In this document: piece by piece, positions 27,462-36,366 of the stretch
Position numbering within the stretch: the first letter of the stretch is position 1
How the letters are laid out: the number at the start of each line of letters is the position of its first letter
DNA from: Theionarchaea archaeon
GTDB taxonomy: Archaea > Methanobacteriota_B > Thermococci > Methanofastidiosales > SZ-28-30
Reading direction: 5' to 3'
DNA length: 64,000 nt
NCBI GenBank assembly: GCA_018992685.1
Contig: JACVGT010000018.1
Coordinates: 186,001 to 250,000, forward strand
Translations under genes and position numbers: made by a program
Notes under the pieces: model-generated
The model's input: the letters and a program-made list of their open reading frames with translations, nothing else
Databases searched by the model: none
What the model was told of the DNA's origin: nothing

Positions 27462-28107
27462 GGTCTTTCTCTAAACGAGTTATTATTCCCCCAACCTCAG
27501 CTGAAATTTCATCAATTGATCTGGTTCCGTCAAGGGTGATAAGGGTTCCTTTGTCCTTGTAGTACTGGATCAGAGGAGTTGTCTGCTTCTTGTAGATTTC
27601 AAATCGGTGTGTAATAGCTCCGGGGGTATCATCAGCTCTTTGATACAGATCTTCCCCACACGTGTCACACAGACCTTTCTGGCGGGGTGGATTGTACGAT
27701 GTGTGATAAATGGCGTTGCACTCAGGACAGGTCAGCCTTCCTGAAAGTCTTTCCACCAGGCTATCAAGAGGTACATCAATGGAGATTACGGCATCAAGGG
27801 CGAGGTTCATCTCTTCCAGAACATCATCCAGTGTTGTGGCCTGCTCCAGGGTTCGGGGAAACCCATCCAGGATGAACTGGTCTCCGTTGGAAATAGCTTC
27901 TCTCACAAGTTCAATGACTATTGAGTCAGGAACCAGAGCTCCTCTTTCCATGTACTCCTGGGCCTTTGTACCTGCAGGAGTACCCTTGTCTGCTGCTTCC
28001 CTGAGGAGGTCTCCTGTAGAAATCTGAGGAATTCCCAGGCTTCTGGCTATTACTTGAGCCTGAGTCCCCTTTCCGCTCCCGGGGGGTCCAAGAAAAACGA
28101 TCCTCAT
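27430..28107 (-). CDS. adk: Adenylate kinase, bacterial type with zinc lid
   Basis: 225 residues. The P-loop is GPPGSGKGT (7-15), DGFPRT is at 81-86, and the lid has four cysteines (C127, C130, C147, C150) for a structural zinc. This is the long Adk form of bacteria and eukaryotes rather than the archaeal trimeric AdkA. AGGTGA stands four bases before ATG 28107. It overlaps priS by 32 bases. Confidence 0.95.
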   Translation of the reverse strand: MRIVFLGPPGSGKGTQAQVIARSLGIPQISTGDLLREAADKGTPAGTKAQEYMERGALVPDSIVIELVREAISNGDQFILDGFPRTLEQATTLDDVLEEMNLALDAVISIDVPLDSLVERLSGRLTCPECNAIYHTSYNPPRQKGLCDTCGEDLYQRADDTPGAITHRFEIYKKQTTPLIQYYKDKGTLITLDGTRSIDEISAEVGGIITRLEKDHGVQRSYPSR

Positions 28108-28188
28108 ACTGTCACCTGAGCATACACAGAGTACCACCATAAAAAGCTTTTCAGTGCCAGGTGATTTGCCCAGCTATCTTGTCTCCAC

Positions 28189-29556
28189 TCACTGTTCAGC
28201 CATATTGGGTTCAGGGGGACTCTTCAACTCCTTCTCGAGAATGGCAAGATTCTCCCTATCAAAGGCCCTGCCGTCATAGCTCAGGATAAATCTGCACTGC
28301 TGCTGGACAACTCTGTCATCAAGACAATACAGAAACTTCATGATCGTGTCAAACGAATTGTGGATCATGAGAAACTCAAACCCTTCAAACAGTACGCAGG
28401 AAACGGGGTACTCTTTTATGAAACTGCTTATCATGTGAGTCAGCTTGGCGAGGTCGATGGGACTCACACTCCACGAATTCTCCTCATTGATGGCAAGCCA
28501 GATCATGGGGACACGGTCCAGGTCCCATTCCCTGAAAAAGATATCAGGGTGCTCTCTGCTCACCACAAGCCCGAAATCGCCCCGTATCAGCTGATCTCTA
28601 AAGATCCCCCTGGCTACCCCATAATCAGGTGAATCTACCCTGTAGGAGCTGCCCACAGGAAGTTTTTTCGCATGATCCATAAATGGACATTGTTCCCTGT
28701 ATTGAGCGAATATCTGACACCATGTAATCTGACTGCAACGATGGCAGTTGACGCCCTTTTCATTTGCACATATGTATATCGGGCACTCCCTCTTCTGCTG
28801 CTCCTCGGCTGCTGCACAACTCTTGCATCTCCCCGTCTGAAAAGAAGAACACAAAGAACACCTGCCTCCACACAGCGCATCTTTCATGGTCAATGCTTTC
28901 TGCACAGGGTAAATAATGGAACTTCCCTCCACATAGGAATATCCAAACGCCACCGTGCTGAATAAAGCAAACATAGACCCGATTTTTGGCAACCCCCATC
29001 CCATCAAAGGGGAGAAGACTTCAAAAATATAAGCAAATGCCATGGAAAACATGAATCCCTGCATCATAACGTCCACACGATGAATCTTTCCCAACTCTTT
29101 GAGTTTCATCCTCTCAGCATAGAGGAGTATGAATACCGTGACCGTCAGCGTGAGGTGAATCACTGCCAGATATAAAAACGTGGGCCCCGGCTCAAATGGG
29201 GGCGAGGTACCCGGCCGAATGAAAGCGTCTGTGAGGATTAGAACCATGAAGGGAATGCACAAGACTTTCGAGAAATAGTAAGGGATCTTGAATCTATTTT
29301 CGGAAATATGATAAGCCAGGTGATACAGTTCTGAAGGCAAAATGAAGAAGGGTATATACGACAGTCGTGTCCACCATATTGTCTCCCGATGTGAAGCTAA
29401 TGCACCCGCTTCGGTAATTCCCCACGCCCCAATAAGCAGTGCAACCAAGAAGAACCTTCTCACTATTTTTGAGTCGGGGGATTCCCAGTATATCCACAAT
29501 CCAATGCCGAGGCTGCACAAGGCTCCCAGCATGGCTGCAGCTCCGTAAACCTCCAT
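28189..29556 (-). CDS. Membrane sensor: 7TM input, cysteine-rich DUF3795-like region, DUF835 domain
   Basis: 455 residues. Residues 1-215 hold about seven membrane segments like histidine-kinase 7TM input domains. Residues 229-290 hold eleven cysteines (C229, C233, C236, C244, C247, C258, C263, C271, C274, C280, C290) with CPIYICA as in DUF3795. Residues about 300-445 are a DUF835 domain (SSYRVDSPDYG; GDFGLVVSREHP; VLFEGFEFLMIHN), an archaeal signalling domain of unknown action. There is no kinase domain. It may sense metal or redox state through the cysteines. Confidence 0.75.
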   Translation of the reverse strand: MEVYGAAAMLGALCSLGIGLWIYWESPDSKIVRRFFLVALLIGAWGITEAGALASHRETIWWTRLSYIPFFILPSELYHLAYHISENRFKIPYYFSKVLCIPFMVLILTDAFIRPGTSPPFEPGPTFLYLAVIHLTLTVTVFILLYAERMKLKELGKIHRVDVMMQGFMFSMAFAYIFEVFSPLMGWGLPKIGSMFALFSTVAFGYSYVEGSSIIYPVQKALTMKDALCGGRCSLCSSFQTGRCKSCAAAEEQQKRECPIYICANEKGVNCHRCSQITWCQIFAQYREQCPFMDHAKKLPVGSSYRVDSPDYGVARGIFRDQLIRGDFGLVVSREHPDIFFREWDLDRVPMIWLAINEENSWSVSPIDLAKLTHMISSFIKEYPVSCVLFEGFEFLMIHNSFDTIMKFLYCLDDRVVQQQCRFILSYDGRAFDRENLAILEKELKSPPEPNMAEQ

Positions 29557-29773
29557 TGCATCTACTCCCTTTCATCCTCCCCTCCTTTTCCTGAAAGAAT
29601 GTAGGAGTGCGATCATAAAAACCTTTCCATCCTGAACAGGGAATCTTCCGAGTGTGGAAAATACTCTTCGCCTGATTGGCAAAAAGTGTGAGGTCTGCTG
29701 TTCGTAGACGCGATCTTCTCAGTCACAATCAACAGTCCAGTGGGTACGTGCTGCATCTCGCGTTATGGGCACA

Positions 29774-30913
29774 CTATCCCACTACATACGCTTCTCCAGT
29801 GATTTCCCCTTCAAACCGGCTCAAGGTAAGATCATCTATGGGCATGGATGGTTTCCCATCTACAATGAGCTCAGCAACTAACTCAGTAACCTTGGGGGCA
29901 ACCATGAACCCGTGTCCACTGTAACCATTGGCCTGGCAGAACCGATCTACCCCCTCTGTCCATCCCAGAATTGGTTGTGCATCTGGAGTAACATCATACA
30001 GCCCTGCCCACTGGCGGAGAACATTGAGATGACCAAAGGCAGGCACCAGCTCAACCATGGTCCTGGCCATTCGTTTCAAGAACCGCAGACTCCCTGAAAG
30101 GTTGTAGGACGATGGTTCTTCAGGGTCACCAATACCTCCAATGATAGAACCATGCTTCTGCTGTGAGAAGTATATTCCTGTCTTAAAGGATATGACCATG
30201 GGATCCAGTACGTGTTCCAACGGTTCAGTTACCAGGATCTCATGACGGTAGGGTTTATTAGGCAAATCTACCCCCACCATAGCAGCAATGTCTCTAGAAT
30301 GGGCTCCTGCAGCATTGACTACGGTGTCGGTCTTTACTGTTCCCTTATCAGTCCTTACGGCCTGAATATGACCATCTACAGCTACAATGTCTGTAACATT
30401 GGTGAATTTGTTGATCTCAACCCCCATCTCCTGCGCTTTCCTTGCATATCCATGAACTACCCGGAAGGGGTTGGCATGTCCATCAGTCTGGCAGAACGTT
30501 GCTCCTGCTATGGGATCCGTATTCAACAAAGGGACAATCTCCTGAGCTTCTGCGGGAGTGATAAACCTGCTGTGGAGGCCCAGCGAGTTCTGCAACCTGA
30601 CGTTCTTCCTGAACTGATCCACGTCGTCCTCATATGCAATGATCAGGTACCCTCCCTGTTCATACTCAATGTCTGTATCAAGTTCCTCTGAGAGCTGCTC
30701 AAAAAGGCGCACACTTTCCATTGCCAGAGCAATATTGGCTTCTGTCGTGAACTGCTGTCTGATACCCCCACCGCACCGGCCGGAGGCTCCCGTACACAGA
30801 CCCCCCCTCTCCAGAACTACAACATCGGTCAGTCCCTTCTTCGCCAGGCTATAAGCAGTTCCACATCCCGTGACCCCTCCTCCTATGATCACTGCTTCTG
30901 CCTTTTCTCTCAT
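29774..30913 (-). CDS. DAO-family FAD dehydrogenase, beta subunit of proline dehydrogenase/sarcosine oxidase type
   Basis: 379 residues with an N-terminal GGGVTG (11-16), the GASGRCGGGIRQQF flavin loop, and a late RQWAGLYDVTPDAQPILG and ANGYSGHGFM, all typical of the catalytic beta subunit of multisubunit sarcosine oxidase and archaeal PDH. It oxidises the C-N bond of a secondary amine or amino acid. It is the last gene of four overlapping genes and starts 4 bases inside the BFD-like gene. L-proline is the most likely substrate given the ornithine cyclodeaminase at 39.5 kb, but sarcosine or another amine is possible. Confidence 0.85.
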   Translation of the reverse strand: MREKAEAVIIGGGVTGCGTAYSLAKKGLTDVVVLERGGLCTGASGRCGGGIRQQFTTEANIALAMESVRLFEQLSEELDTDIEYEQGGYLIIAYEDDVDQFRKNVRLQNSLGLHSRFITPAEAQEIVPLLNTDPIAGATFCQTDGHANPFRVVHGYARKAQEMGVEINKFTNVTDIVAVDGHIQAVRTDKGTVKTDTVVNAAGAHSRDIAAMVGVDLPNKPYRHEILVTEPLEHVLDPMVISFKTGIYFSQQKHGSIIGGIGDPEEPSSYNLSGSLRFLKRMARTMVELVPAFGHLNVLRQWAGLYDVTPDAQPILGWTEGVDRFCQANGYSGHGFMVAPKVTELVAELIVDGKPSMPIDDLTLSRFEGEITGEAYVVG

Positions 30914-31173
30914 TCTTCGTCACCTGCAAATAGTGATAGGGACAGGGGCTGTAAGGGTGGTCTGGTCGTGGGACGTGATACTTCTGCTGCAGATTTTCCA
31001 GTCTCCCGGGCTACCACCCTGGTTATCAGAGGTATACATGTCCGTCCCTGACAGGGCCCCATGCCGCACCTCAATACGTGTTTTATTTCGTCCAGCGTGG
31101 TATATCCCTGGTCAATGGCCTTCAAAATGTCTTCTTTGGTTATGTCCTCACATCTGCACACCATTTCCGTCAT
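30910..31173 (-). CDS. BFD-like [2Fe-2S] subunit
   Basis: 87 residues. C6, C8, C41 and C46 (VCRCED and GPCQGRTC) form the BFD-like [2Fe-2S] site; an extra C36 is present. Residues 60-87 form a proline-rich tail. In related operons this domain is fused to a larger subunit; here it is a separate electron carrier between the two flavoproteins. It overlaps both neighbours by 4 bases. Confidence 0.88.
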   Translation of the reverse strand: MTEMVCRCEDITKEDILKAIDQGYTTLDEIKHVLRCGMGPCQGRTCIPLITRVVARETGKSAAEVSRPTTRPPLQPLSLSLFAGDEE

Positions 31174-31643
31174 TGAATCCTCCTCACATTGCGGACCTTC
31201 ATAGCCAGATCTCTTGGAACTAGAACAGATAAGACAGCAGTCTTATTCTTGTGAACTCTCACTCTTTCAATCTCACCCTTTCCGCACGGAGTTCCTTCTC
31301 TATCCAGGAGGTCAACTCGTTCTCCCTTTTCCGGAAGAGGGATGAATTCGTAAGGCAGCATCACCAGTGCTTTGTCCTGAGAATAGTCAAAATCCACCAC
31401 AAAGACTGCCAGCCCAGGGCATTCTGCAATGCAGGCGCCGCACCCCCCACACTTCTCAACAATGAGCTGTGGTCTGCCCACCAGTGAATCCTTAACCAGG
31501 GCATCAGAAGGACAGGCTGTCACACAGGGGTCGCAGGGGATGTCTTCAACACATTCAACAATGGCTATCTTTCCTTTGAGTTCAGGCGTCATCTCTTTCA
31601 ACTGAGATTCTGTAAGCACTCCTGTCTTACGGTGTTCATTCAT
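31170..31643 (-). CDS. Ferredoxin-like subunit with two [4Fe-4S] clusters
   Basis: 157 residues. First motif C31, C37, C40, C44 (CVEDIPCDPC, with a longer first gap), second C65, C68, C71, C75 (CGGCGACIAEC). The C-terminal 75 residues are a beta-rich domain of unknown role. Such ferredoxins accompany archaeal and clostridial PDH-like flavoenzymes. It overlaps the alpha subunit by 8 bases. Confidence 0.88.
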   Translation of the reverse strand: MNEHRKTGVLTESQLKEMTPELKGKIAIVECVEDIPCDPCVTACPSDALVKDSLVGRPQLIVEKCGGCGACIAECPGLAVFVVDFDYSQDKALVMLPYEFIPLPEKGERVDLLDREGTPCGKGEIERVRVHKNKTAVLSVLVPRDLAMKVRNVRRIQ

Positions 31644-33060
31644 GCAATTCCTCCATTATGGCAAATACTCTCTCCTTTCCCTGACGGGCCCTTTCCCCAA
31701 AGGATCCTGAACGTAACAGCCGTAATTCTTCGTATGATTCTTTCGACTCCTTTTCTGTCTCAAGTGTTGATAGTCCCAGAGCTTTCACGCAGGAGAGGGC
31801 TGCTATTTTCCCCTCCATCATGGCAGTATTGGCTTCACCGATTCCTGCTGCATCCCCTGCAGCATACATACCCTTGACAGTCGTTTCCATTGCGGGAGAG
31901 TGTACTGGTGTATTTCCACCCAGTTCAGGGATGTGAGCAATCCTGCACCCTGCCTGACAGAAGAATTCAATTGAGGGCGATAACCCTACTGCCAGACAGA
32001 TTGTATCCACATCGAATTTTCTCTCGGTTCCAGGTATGTGATTCCAGTCTTTATCCAGTGAGACTGTGACTGCACCGGTCACGTACTCTTCTCCCAGGGC
32101 TTTCAAAATGCTGGTAGAGGTATAAATGGGAACACCGCACCGCCTGACCTTGGCTGCGTGTACGTGGTATCCTCCGATACGCGGAAGAGCCTCCACAACC
32201 CCCACTACTTTCACACCTGCCTGCAATAGCTGGTAGCTGACAATCAATCCCACATTTCCTGCCCCAACCATGAGTACTGAATTTCCGGGTACAATACCAT
32301 ATACATTCATGAGAGTCTGGACTGCCCCTGCTCCATACACACCAGGAAGGTCATTATTTTCAAAAAGCAGCATATTCTCAGAAGCACCTGTTGCCACAAT
32401 GACTTTCTCAGCCTCCAATTCAGCAAGGGTTCCATCTTTCACCAGGACAAGCCGGTGGCCCCTGTCATTGTAGTGCCCCACGACAGCTGCCTGCAGCATG
32501 ACGAAGGACTCAGCCTCCCGGTACAAGATCTTGGCAATCTCTGTTCCTCTGGTACCTGCACGTTCCCTGCTTGATCCAAAAAACTTGTGAGTCTGCTTAA
32601 CCAACTGTCCACCCGCATGGGGATTCTCATCGATGACCAGAACAGAAGCCCCATATGCATGGGCAGTCACGGCTGCATTGAGTCCTGCAGGTCCTGCTCC
32701 TATCACCGCAACTTGTGTTTTCATGTGGCTGATATGGGATTTCTTCGGCCCTGTAAACGGTTTCAAGACACCCTTGTGCTGTGATTCAACCACCATGCCC
32801 TCCTCAACCAGCGTGACACAGGTTTTAACATTGGGCACACCGTTGACATTCATCATGCACGAGGCACACTTCCCGATGGCACAAAAAAACCCCCTGGGCC
32901 TGGAATAGGTAATACTCCGGGAGAGGACTTTGATCCCTGCTGCATGGAGTGCTGCTGCAATAGTCTCTCCTTCATATGCTTCAAGTGGCCCTCCATTGAA
33001 GGTAAAATGGATTACTCTCTTTCGTTGAAAACTAAGGAGTGGATGCTCTGTGATTCTCAT
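31636..33060 (-). CDS. FAD/NAD(P) oxidoreductase alpha subunit with N-terminal [2Fe-2S] domain (SoxA/HcnA-B/PDH-alpha type)
   Basis: 474 residues. Residues 1-95 are an Fer2_4-type domain (C60, C65, C68, C81). Then comes a two-nucleotide-binding flavoprotein with VIGAGPAGLNAA near 117 and VGAGNVGLIVSYQL near 260. This fusion corresponds to the alpha subunit of heterotetrameric sarcosine oxidase, hydrogen cyanide synthase HcnAB and archaeal proline dehydrogenase. It is the first gene of a four-gene operon (alpha, ferredoxin, BFD, beta) that feeds electrons from amine oxidation to NAD(P)+ or ferredoxin. Confidence 0.88.
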   Translation of the reverse strand: MRITEHPLLSFQRKRVIHFTFNGGPLEAYEGETIAAALHAAGIKVLSRSITYSRPRGFFCAIGKCASCMMNVNGVPNVKTCVTLVEEGMVVESQHKGVLKPFTGPKKSHISHMKTQVAVIGAGPAGLNAAVTAHAYGASVLVIDENPHAGGQLVKQTHKFFGSSRERAGTRGTEIAKILYREAESFVMLQAAVVGHYNDRGHRLVLVKDGTLAELEAEKVIVATGASENMLLFENNDLPGVYGAGAVQTLMNVYGIVPGNSVLMVGAGNVGLIVSYQLLQAGVKVVGVVEALPRIGGYHVHAAKVRRCGVPIYTSTSILKALGEEYVTGAVTVSLDKDWNHIPGTERKFDVDTICLAVGLSPSIEFFCQAGCRIAHIPELGGNTPVHSPAMETTVKGMYAAGDAAGIGEANTAMMEGKIAALSCVKALGLSTLETEKESKESYEELRLLRSGSFGERARQGKERVFAIMEELHE

Positions 33061-33090
33061 GATACTCGACCTACCGCTTGCATAGCTCTT

Positions 33091-33119
33091 ATCCTATATA
33101 AGGTTTTAGCGCTTTAGCG
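33091..33119 (-). promoter_or_regulatory. Promoter of the amine dehydrogenase operon with a repeated upstream element
   Basis: On the minus strand CTTATATAGG (33102-33093) is the TATA box for ATG 33060. Directly upstream, the plus strand shows TTTAGCG twice (33105-33111 and 33113-33119), one helical-turn-like step of 8 bases apart, a candidate regulator or BRE-side site. Confidence 0.45.
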
Positions 33120-33152
33120 AAGCTCTTCCTTTGTGAAGCAACCATTCTCTTT

Positions 33153-33183
33153 CATTGGTGTTGGCGAGAACCCATCACCAATG
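33153..33183. other. 8-bp inverted repeat between the amine operon and arsR
   Basis: CATTGGTG (33153-33160) and CACCAATG (33176-33183) are perfect inverted copies around 15 bases. It lies downstream of arsR and upstream of the next leftward promoter, so it may end the arsR transcript. Confidence 0.4.
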
Positions 33184-33245
33184 GGCCTCAGAATCGTCTG
33201 TCCTGACCTCCTGAGATAGTTCCACGTCCATGAAACCCCTGAAAT

Positions 33246-33539
33246 TCAGTAGATCTCCAGCAGGCGTCTTACAGCATTCTCTGCAATTCCTTCCAGATCA
33301 TCAAGGCACCTGTAGATATCCCCATCCACAATAGAATAGTAGATTGATTTTCCTTCCTTCCTATCTGTCAGTACATTCGCATCTTTAAGAATTCTCAGAT
33401 GCTGTGATACGTTGGACTGAGAGGTGCCGATGTAGGGCACAATCTCGCAAACACATTTCTCCCCATCCCGCAAGAATTCCAGGATATTCAACCGAGTTTC
33501 GTCACTTAATGCCTTCAGAATCCTGAGCTTAAGATGCAT
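33246..33539 (-). CDS. arsR: ArsR-family transcriptional repressor
   Basis: 97 residues of a winged helix: LRILKALSDETRLNILEFLRDGEKCVCEIV is the family start, ISQ-like recognition helix TSQSNVSQHLRILKDANVL, and wing RKEGKSIYYSI. ECVCE-like DGEKCVCEI gives the CxC metal site of the ArsR/SmtB alpha-3 type. It is divergent from acr3 and should release DNA when As(III) or Sb(III) binds. TATA box TTTAAATATAAG about 20-30 bases before the ATG. Confidence 0.93.
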   Translation of the reverse strand: MHLKLRILKALSDETRLNILEFLRDGEKCVCEIVPYIGTSQSNVSQHLRILKDANVLTDRKEGKSIYYSIVDGDIYRCLDDLEGIAENAVRRLLEIY

Positions 33540-33540
33540 A

Positions 33541-33632
33541 ATAATATTAGTGATGACTTATATTTAAACCTACGGGTACTGTCTCTCAACCGATCAATAA
33601 GTATATAAATACATCATTATATATTGGCCAAT
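33541..33632. promoter_or_regulatory. Divergent arsR/acr3 promoter region with a palindrome
   Basis: Leftward TATA box GGTTTAAATATAAG (33570-33557) serves arsR; rightward AAGTATATAAATAC (33599-33611) serves acr3. The perfect 10-bp palindrome ATTGGCCAAT (33623-33632) sits where the acr3 transcript should begin, a candidate ArsR operator. Confidence 0.5.
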
Positions 33633-33670
33633 CATGCTGGACATCAACAAGATCTGTGAGGAGGAAGAGA

Positions 33671-34798
33671 ATGAAAGAAAAAAAACTATCCATCTTTGAG
33701 AAATACCTGACTGTATGGGTTCTTGGCTGTATTGCGGGAGGCATCCTCCTGGGAAAGCTGGCACCTGGAGTCGCTCTCGCTCTGGATTCATTCTCGGTCT
33801 ATCAGGTTTCAGTTCCGATTGCAGTGTGTCTCTTCTTCATGATGTACCCCATTATGGTGAAGATCGATTTCGCAGAGGTGGTGAGAGCTGCCAAAACCCC
33901 CAAACCTGTGGGACTCACTCTGTTCATCAACTGGGCAATTAAGCCTTTCACCATGTACCTGATCGCTTCTTTCTTTCTGGGGGTTGTGTTCAGAGGATTC
34001 ATTCCGGGAACTGAAGTAGTGAAGACAGGACAGGAGGTTGAATTGTGGAGAAGCTATATATCTGGTGCAATTCTGCTGGGGATTGCTCCCTGTACTGCCA
34101 TGGTTCTCATGTGGAGTTACCTTGCTAAAGGGAATGATGGGTTAACCCTGGTCATGGTGGCTATTAATTCTCTGACAATGCTGGTGCTGTATGCTCCTTT
34201 GGGAGGATTTCTCTTGGGAGTCAACGCAATGCCCATTCCCTGGCAAACTATTGTGCTGTCTGTAACCTTCTATGTGGCAGTGCCGTTGGTTGCAGGGTAT
34301 TTCTCCCGAAAACAGATCATCAAGTCCAAGGGAAAGCAGTGGTTTACTGAGAAATTCTTGCATCTCCTTACTCCAGTAAGCATTGTTGCACTTCTGGCGA
34401 CCCTGGTATTACTATTCGCCTTCAAGGGGGAGGTAATTGTTGAGAACCCCCTGACCATTCTGTGGATTGCTGTCCCTCTGTTCGTTCAGACAGTCGTAAT
34501 CTTCAGTCTGGGATACTTCGTGCTGGCCCGTCTGCTAAATCTATCCTATCACGATGCAGCCCCGTCCGCAATGATAGGTGCTTCAAACCATTTTGAGGTG
34601 GCAATTGCAACCGCCACGATTCTGTTCGGGCTATCATCAGGTGCATCCCTGGCTACTGTTGTCGGGGTGCTCATTGAAGTGCCTGTCATGTTGATGCTGG
34701 TTTCTGTCTGTAAGAGAACATGCCATCTCTTCTCTGAATGCAATCTGGACCTGCCTCAGTGTCACAACGATTCTGAGGCAGATAGTACTGCTCATTGA
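33671..34798 (+). CDS. acr3: Arsenite efflux permease Acr3
   Basis: 375 residues with about ten membrane segments. [19 protein letters not shown] holds the conserved thiolate C141 of Acr3 transporters. It exports arsenite as an As(OH)3/H+ antiporter. GAGGAGG lies seven bases before ATG 33671, so a GTG at 33656 is not used. It is divergent from arsR and convergent with the ArsG-like gene. Confidence 0.95.
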   Translation: MKEKKLSIFEKYLTVWVLGCIAGGILLGKLAPGVALALDSFSVYQVSVPIAVCLFFMMYPIMVKIDFAEVVRAAKTPKPVGLTLFINWAIKPFTMYLIASFFLGVVFRGFIPGTEVVKTGQEVELWRSYISGAILLGIAPCTAMVLMWSYLAKGNDGLTLVMVAINSLTMLVLYAPLGGFLLGVNAMPIPWQTIVLSVTFYVAVPLVAGYFSRKQIIKSKGKQWFTEKFLHLLTPVSIVALLATLVLLFAFKGEVIVENPLTILWIAVPLFVQTVVIFSLGYFVLARLLNLSYHDAAPSAMIGASNHFEVAIATATILFGLSSGASLATVVGVLIEVPVMLMLVSVCKRTCHLFSECNLDLPQCHNDSEADSTAH

Positions 34799-34818
34799 CA
34801 GGATCTTCCCTTTTTTCC

Positions 34819-35631
34819 TCAGGAAATTTCCCCGCTATTCTTTGACCTTCTCTCTGCAAGTTCCCGTGCTATTACCAATCCCACACCTATTATGCCTACT
34901 ACAAGGGGAAGCCACCTGATGAGCGTGGGGTCAGAACTCACACAAGGGACAATATAGGATATGCCCACACTGATGAGGACAACTCCCAGGACACTGCTGA
35001 CCTCCCTCCACAGATGAGAAAGCCTCTGGAGAGCGGTCCTCGCCCTGGTAGCCCCGAAATACAGCAGACCTGTGTACACAAGTATTGGCACATTGACTCC
35101 TAATCCAAAAAAGAGAGGCAGAGAGTACCCTTCTGATACCTGGACTGCCAGCGGGATCAACATTCCAAAGAAGAGCGCAGCAGAGTACGGGCAGAAAGCA
35201 AGCCCCAGCAGGAGTCCCAGTACCAGTGCTCCCACAAGACCCATGGTATGGGTCTTGAACATCAATCGGGCAAGAATCCCTCCTCCAAAGCCCCGATTAA
35301 TGGAAATCACGTTCAAGAACAGCGCACCGAAGAGAATGAGCATGCATCCCAGCAAAAGACTTCCTGCAGTCTGAGAGAATAGCGCAATCTTGCCGATGGT
35401 GTGACCTGCAGAGATCATCAGACCACCAATGATCAAGAACGTGATGATTCTTCCCAGACTGATAAGGGTTCCCACCACCACAGCATACTTGGGCAAAACC
35501 ATTGTGCGGGATATGAAGGCTGCTCCTGAAACATTGGCGGCCAGTGCACAGGGACTGACTGCTGTCACCAGCCCCAGAAAGAAGGCAGTGGCAATTGGGA
35601 TCTGGTTTGTTGCTTGTGTCCAATCAAACAC
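34819..35631 (-). CDS. arsG: ArsG-family (CcdA/DsbD-like) membrane permease
   Basis: 270 residues with about seven membrane segments. The paired cysteines sit in TAVSPCALAANVSGAAF and GLAFCPYSAALFFGMLIPL, the pattern of the ArsG branch of CcdA-like proteins, which exports aminobenzylarsenicals in bacteria. The ArsF- and ArsE-like genes directly upstream strengthen this. The GTG at 35631 has GGAGGT six bases before it and is preferred over an ATG at 35667. A CcdA-type electron carrier is the alternative. Confidence 0.8.
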   Translation of the reverse strand: MFDWTQATNQIPIATAFFLGLVTAVSPCALAANVSGAAFISRTMVLPKYAVVVGTLISLGRIITFLIIGGLMISAGHTIGKIALFSQTAGSLLLGCMLILFGALFLNVISINRGFGGGILARLMFKTHTMGLVGALVLGLLLGLAFCPYSAALFFGMLIPLAVQVSEGYSLPLFFGLGVNVPILVYTGLLYFGATRARTALQRLSHLWREVSSVLGVVLISVGISYIVPCVSSDPTLIRWLPLVVGIIGVGLVIARELAERRSKNSGEIS

Positions 35632-35647
35632 GACATGACCTCCCAAT

Positions 35648-36082
35648 TCACAGCTGCTGTAGCGCATCGTCCAGCACTGTTTTCAGCAGGCTAATATAGC
35701 GGTCGTGGTCAAAACAATACTGCCACACTTCTGCATTTTCATTGATATGGTCAGTACCTTCTTTCACTATGTTAATGTACAACGAGGCGCCATACGCGTC
35801 GTATTTACTGGCCAGCTCCGGATTTTCCTCAACACAAACATCCAGGTATCTGATCGTCTCGGATTCAAATTCTCCTGGGAAGAATTCTTTGATAGTTTCT
35901 TCCGCCCACTTGCCCACGTTTATGCAACAGGTACACTGATTGATCCTGTGAAAATGCACCACCAGAATCTGGGATTCCTTTGTCACATCAGTTGACATGT
36001 CAGAGGATGGTTCCTCTGGGCTGTCTTGTAGGCACAGGCTGAAAGCCATCAAGATTCCGAGCAGGATAAGAGCGCGTCTCAT
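35648..36082 (-). CDS. arsF: ArsF-family thioredoxin-fold lipoprotein
   Basis: 144 residues. A hydrophobic start ending in FSLC17 is a possible lipobox. The rest has a thioredoxin-like pattern with VVHFHRINQCTCC (C50, C52, C53) and KWAEETIKEFF, matching the family named ArsF (nitrophenyl-compound nitroreductase subunit). Its real catalytic role is little studied. ATG 36082 overlaps the stop of the upstream thioredoxin gene (ATGA) and has GGAGATGG before it. The 40-residue upstream frame extension is not used. Confidence 0.8.
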   Translation of the reverse strand: MRRALILLGILMAFSLCLQDSPEEPSSDMSTDVTKESQILVVHFHRINQCTCCINVGKWAEETIKEFFPGEFESETIRYLDVCVEENPELASKYDAYGASLYINIVKEGTDHINENAEVWQYCFDHDRYISLLKTVLDDALQQL

Positions 36083-36345
36083 TCCGAACCATCTCCTAAG
36101 ACCTTTTTCACCGCGCTTTCCAGGGTTTCGACAGACGGTATCCTGCCAACCTCCACTGTCAGATCGTTGACCATTACAGTGGGAGTCATCATAATGCCAC
36201 ATTCCTCAGCCTCCTCTGAAAACACATCGCACTTCTTCACAGTTACTCCTTCAAATTTCTGAGCCACTTCAGCTGCAACCTTCTCTGCACCTTTGCATTT
36301 TGCGCAGCCAGGCTCAGGACCGAACACACGGATAACGACCTCCAT
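36079..36345 (-). CDS. Small thioredoxin-like disulfide protein (ArsE-like)
   Basis: 88 residues with a glutaredoxin-like thioredoxin fold. Active-site GCAKCK (C14, C17), cis-Pro in MTPTVMVND. It has the form of redox-active disulfide proteins of the MTH895 kind and takes the place of ArsE in arsEFG operons. Extra cysteines C39 and C49 are present. It probably reduces ArsF or ArsG, or handles the arsenical itself. Confidence 0.8.
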   Translation of the reverse strand: MEVVIRVFGPEPGCAKCKGAEKVAAEVAQKFEGVTVKKCDVFSEEAEECGIMMTPTVMVNDLTVEVGRIPSVETLESAVKKVLGDGSE

Positions 36346-36366
36346 TTTACCACCTCCTCATTTATT

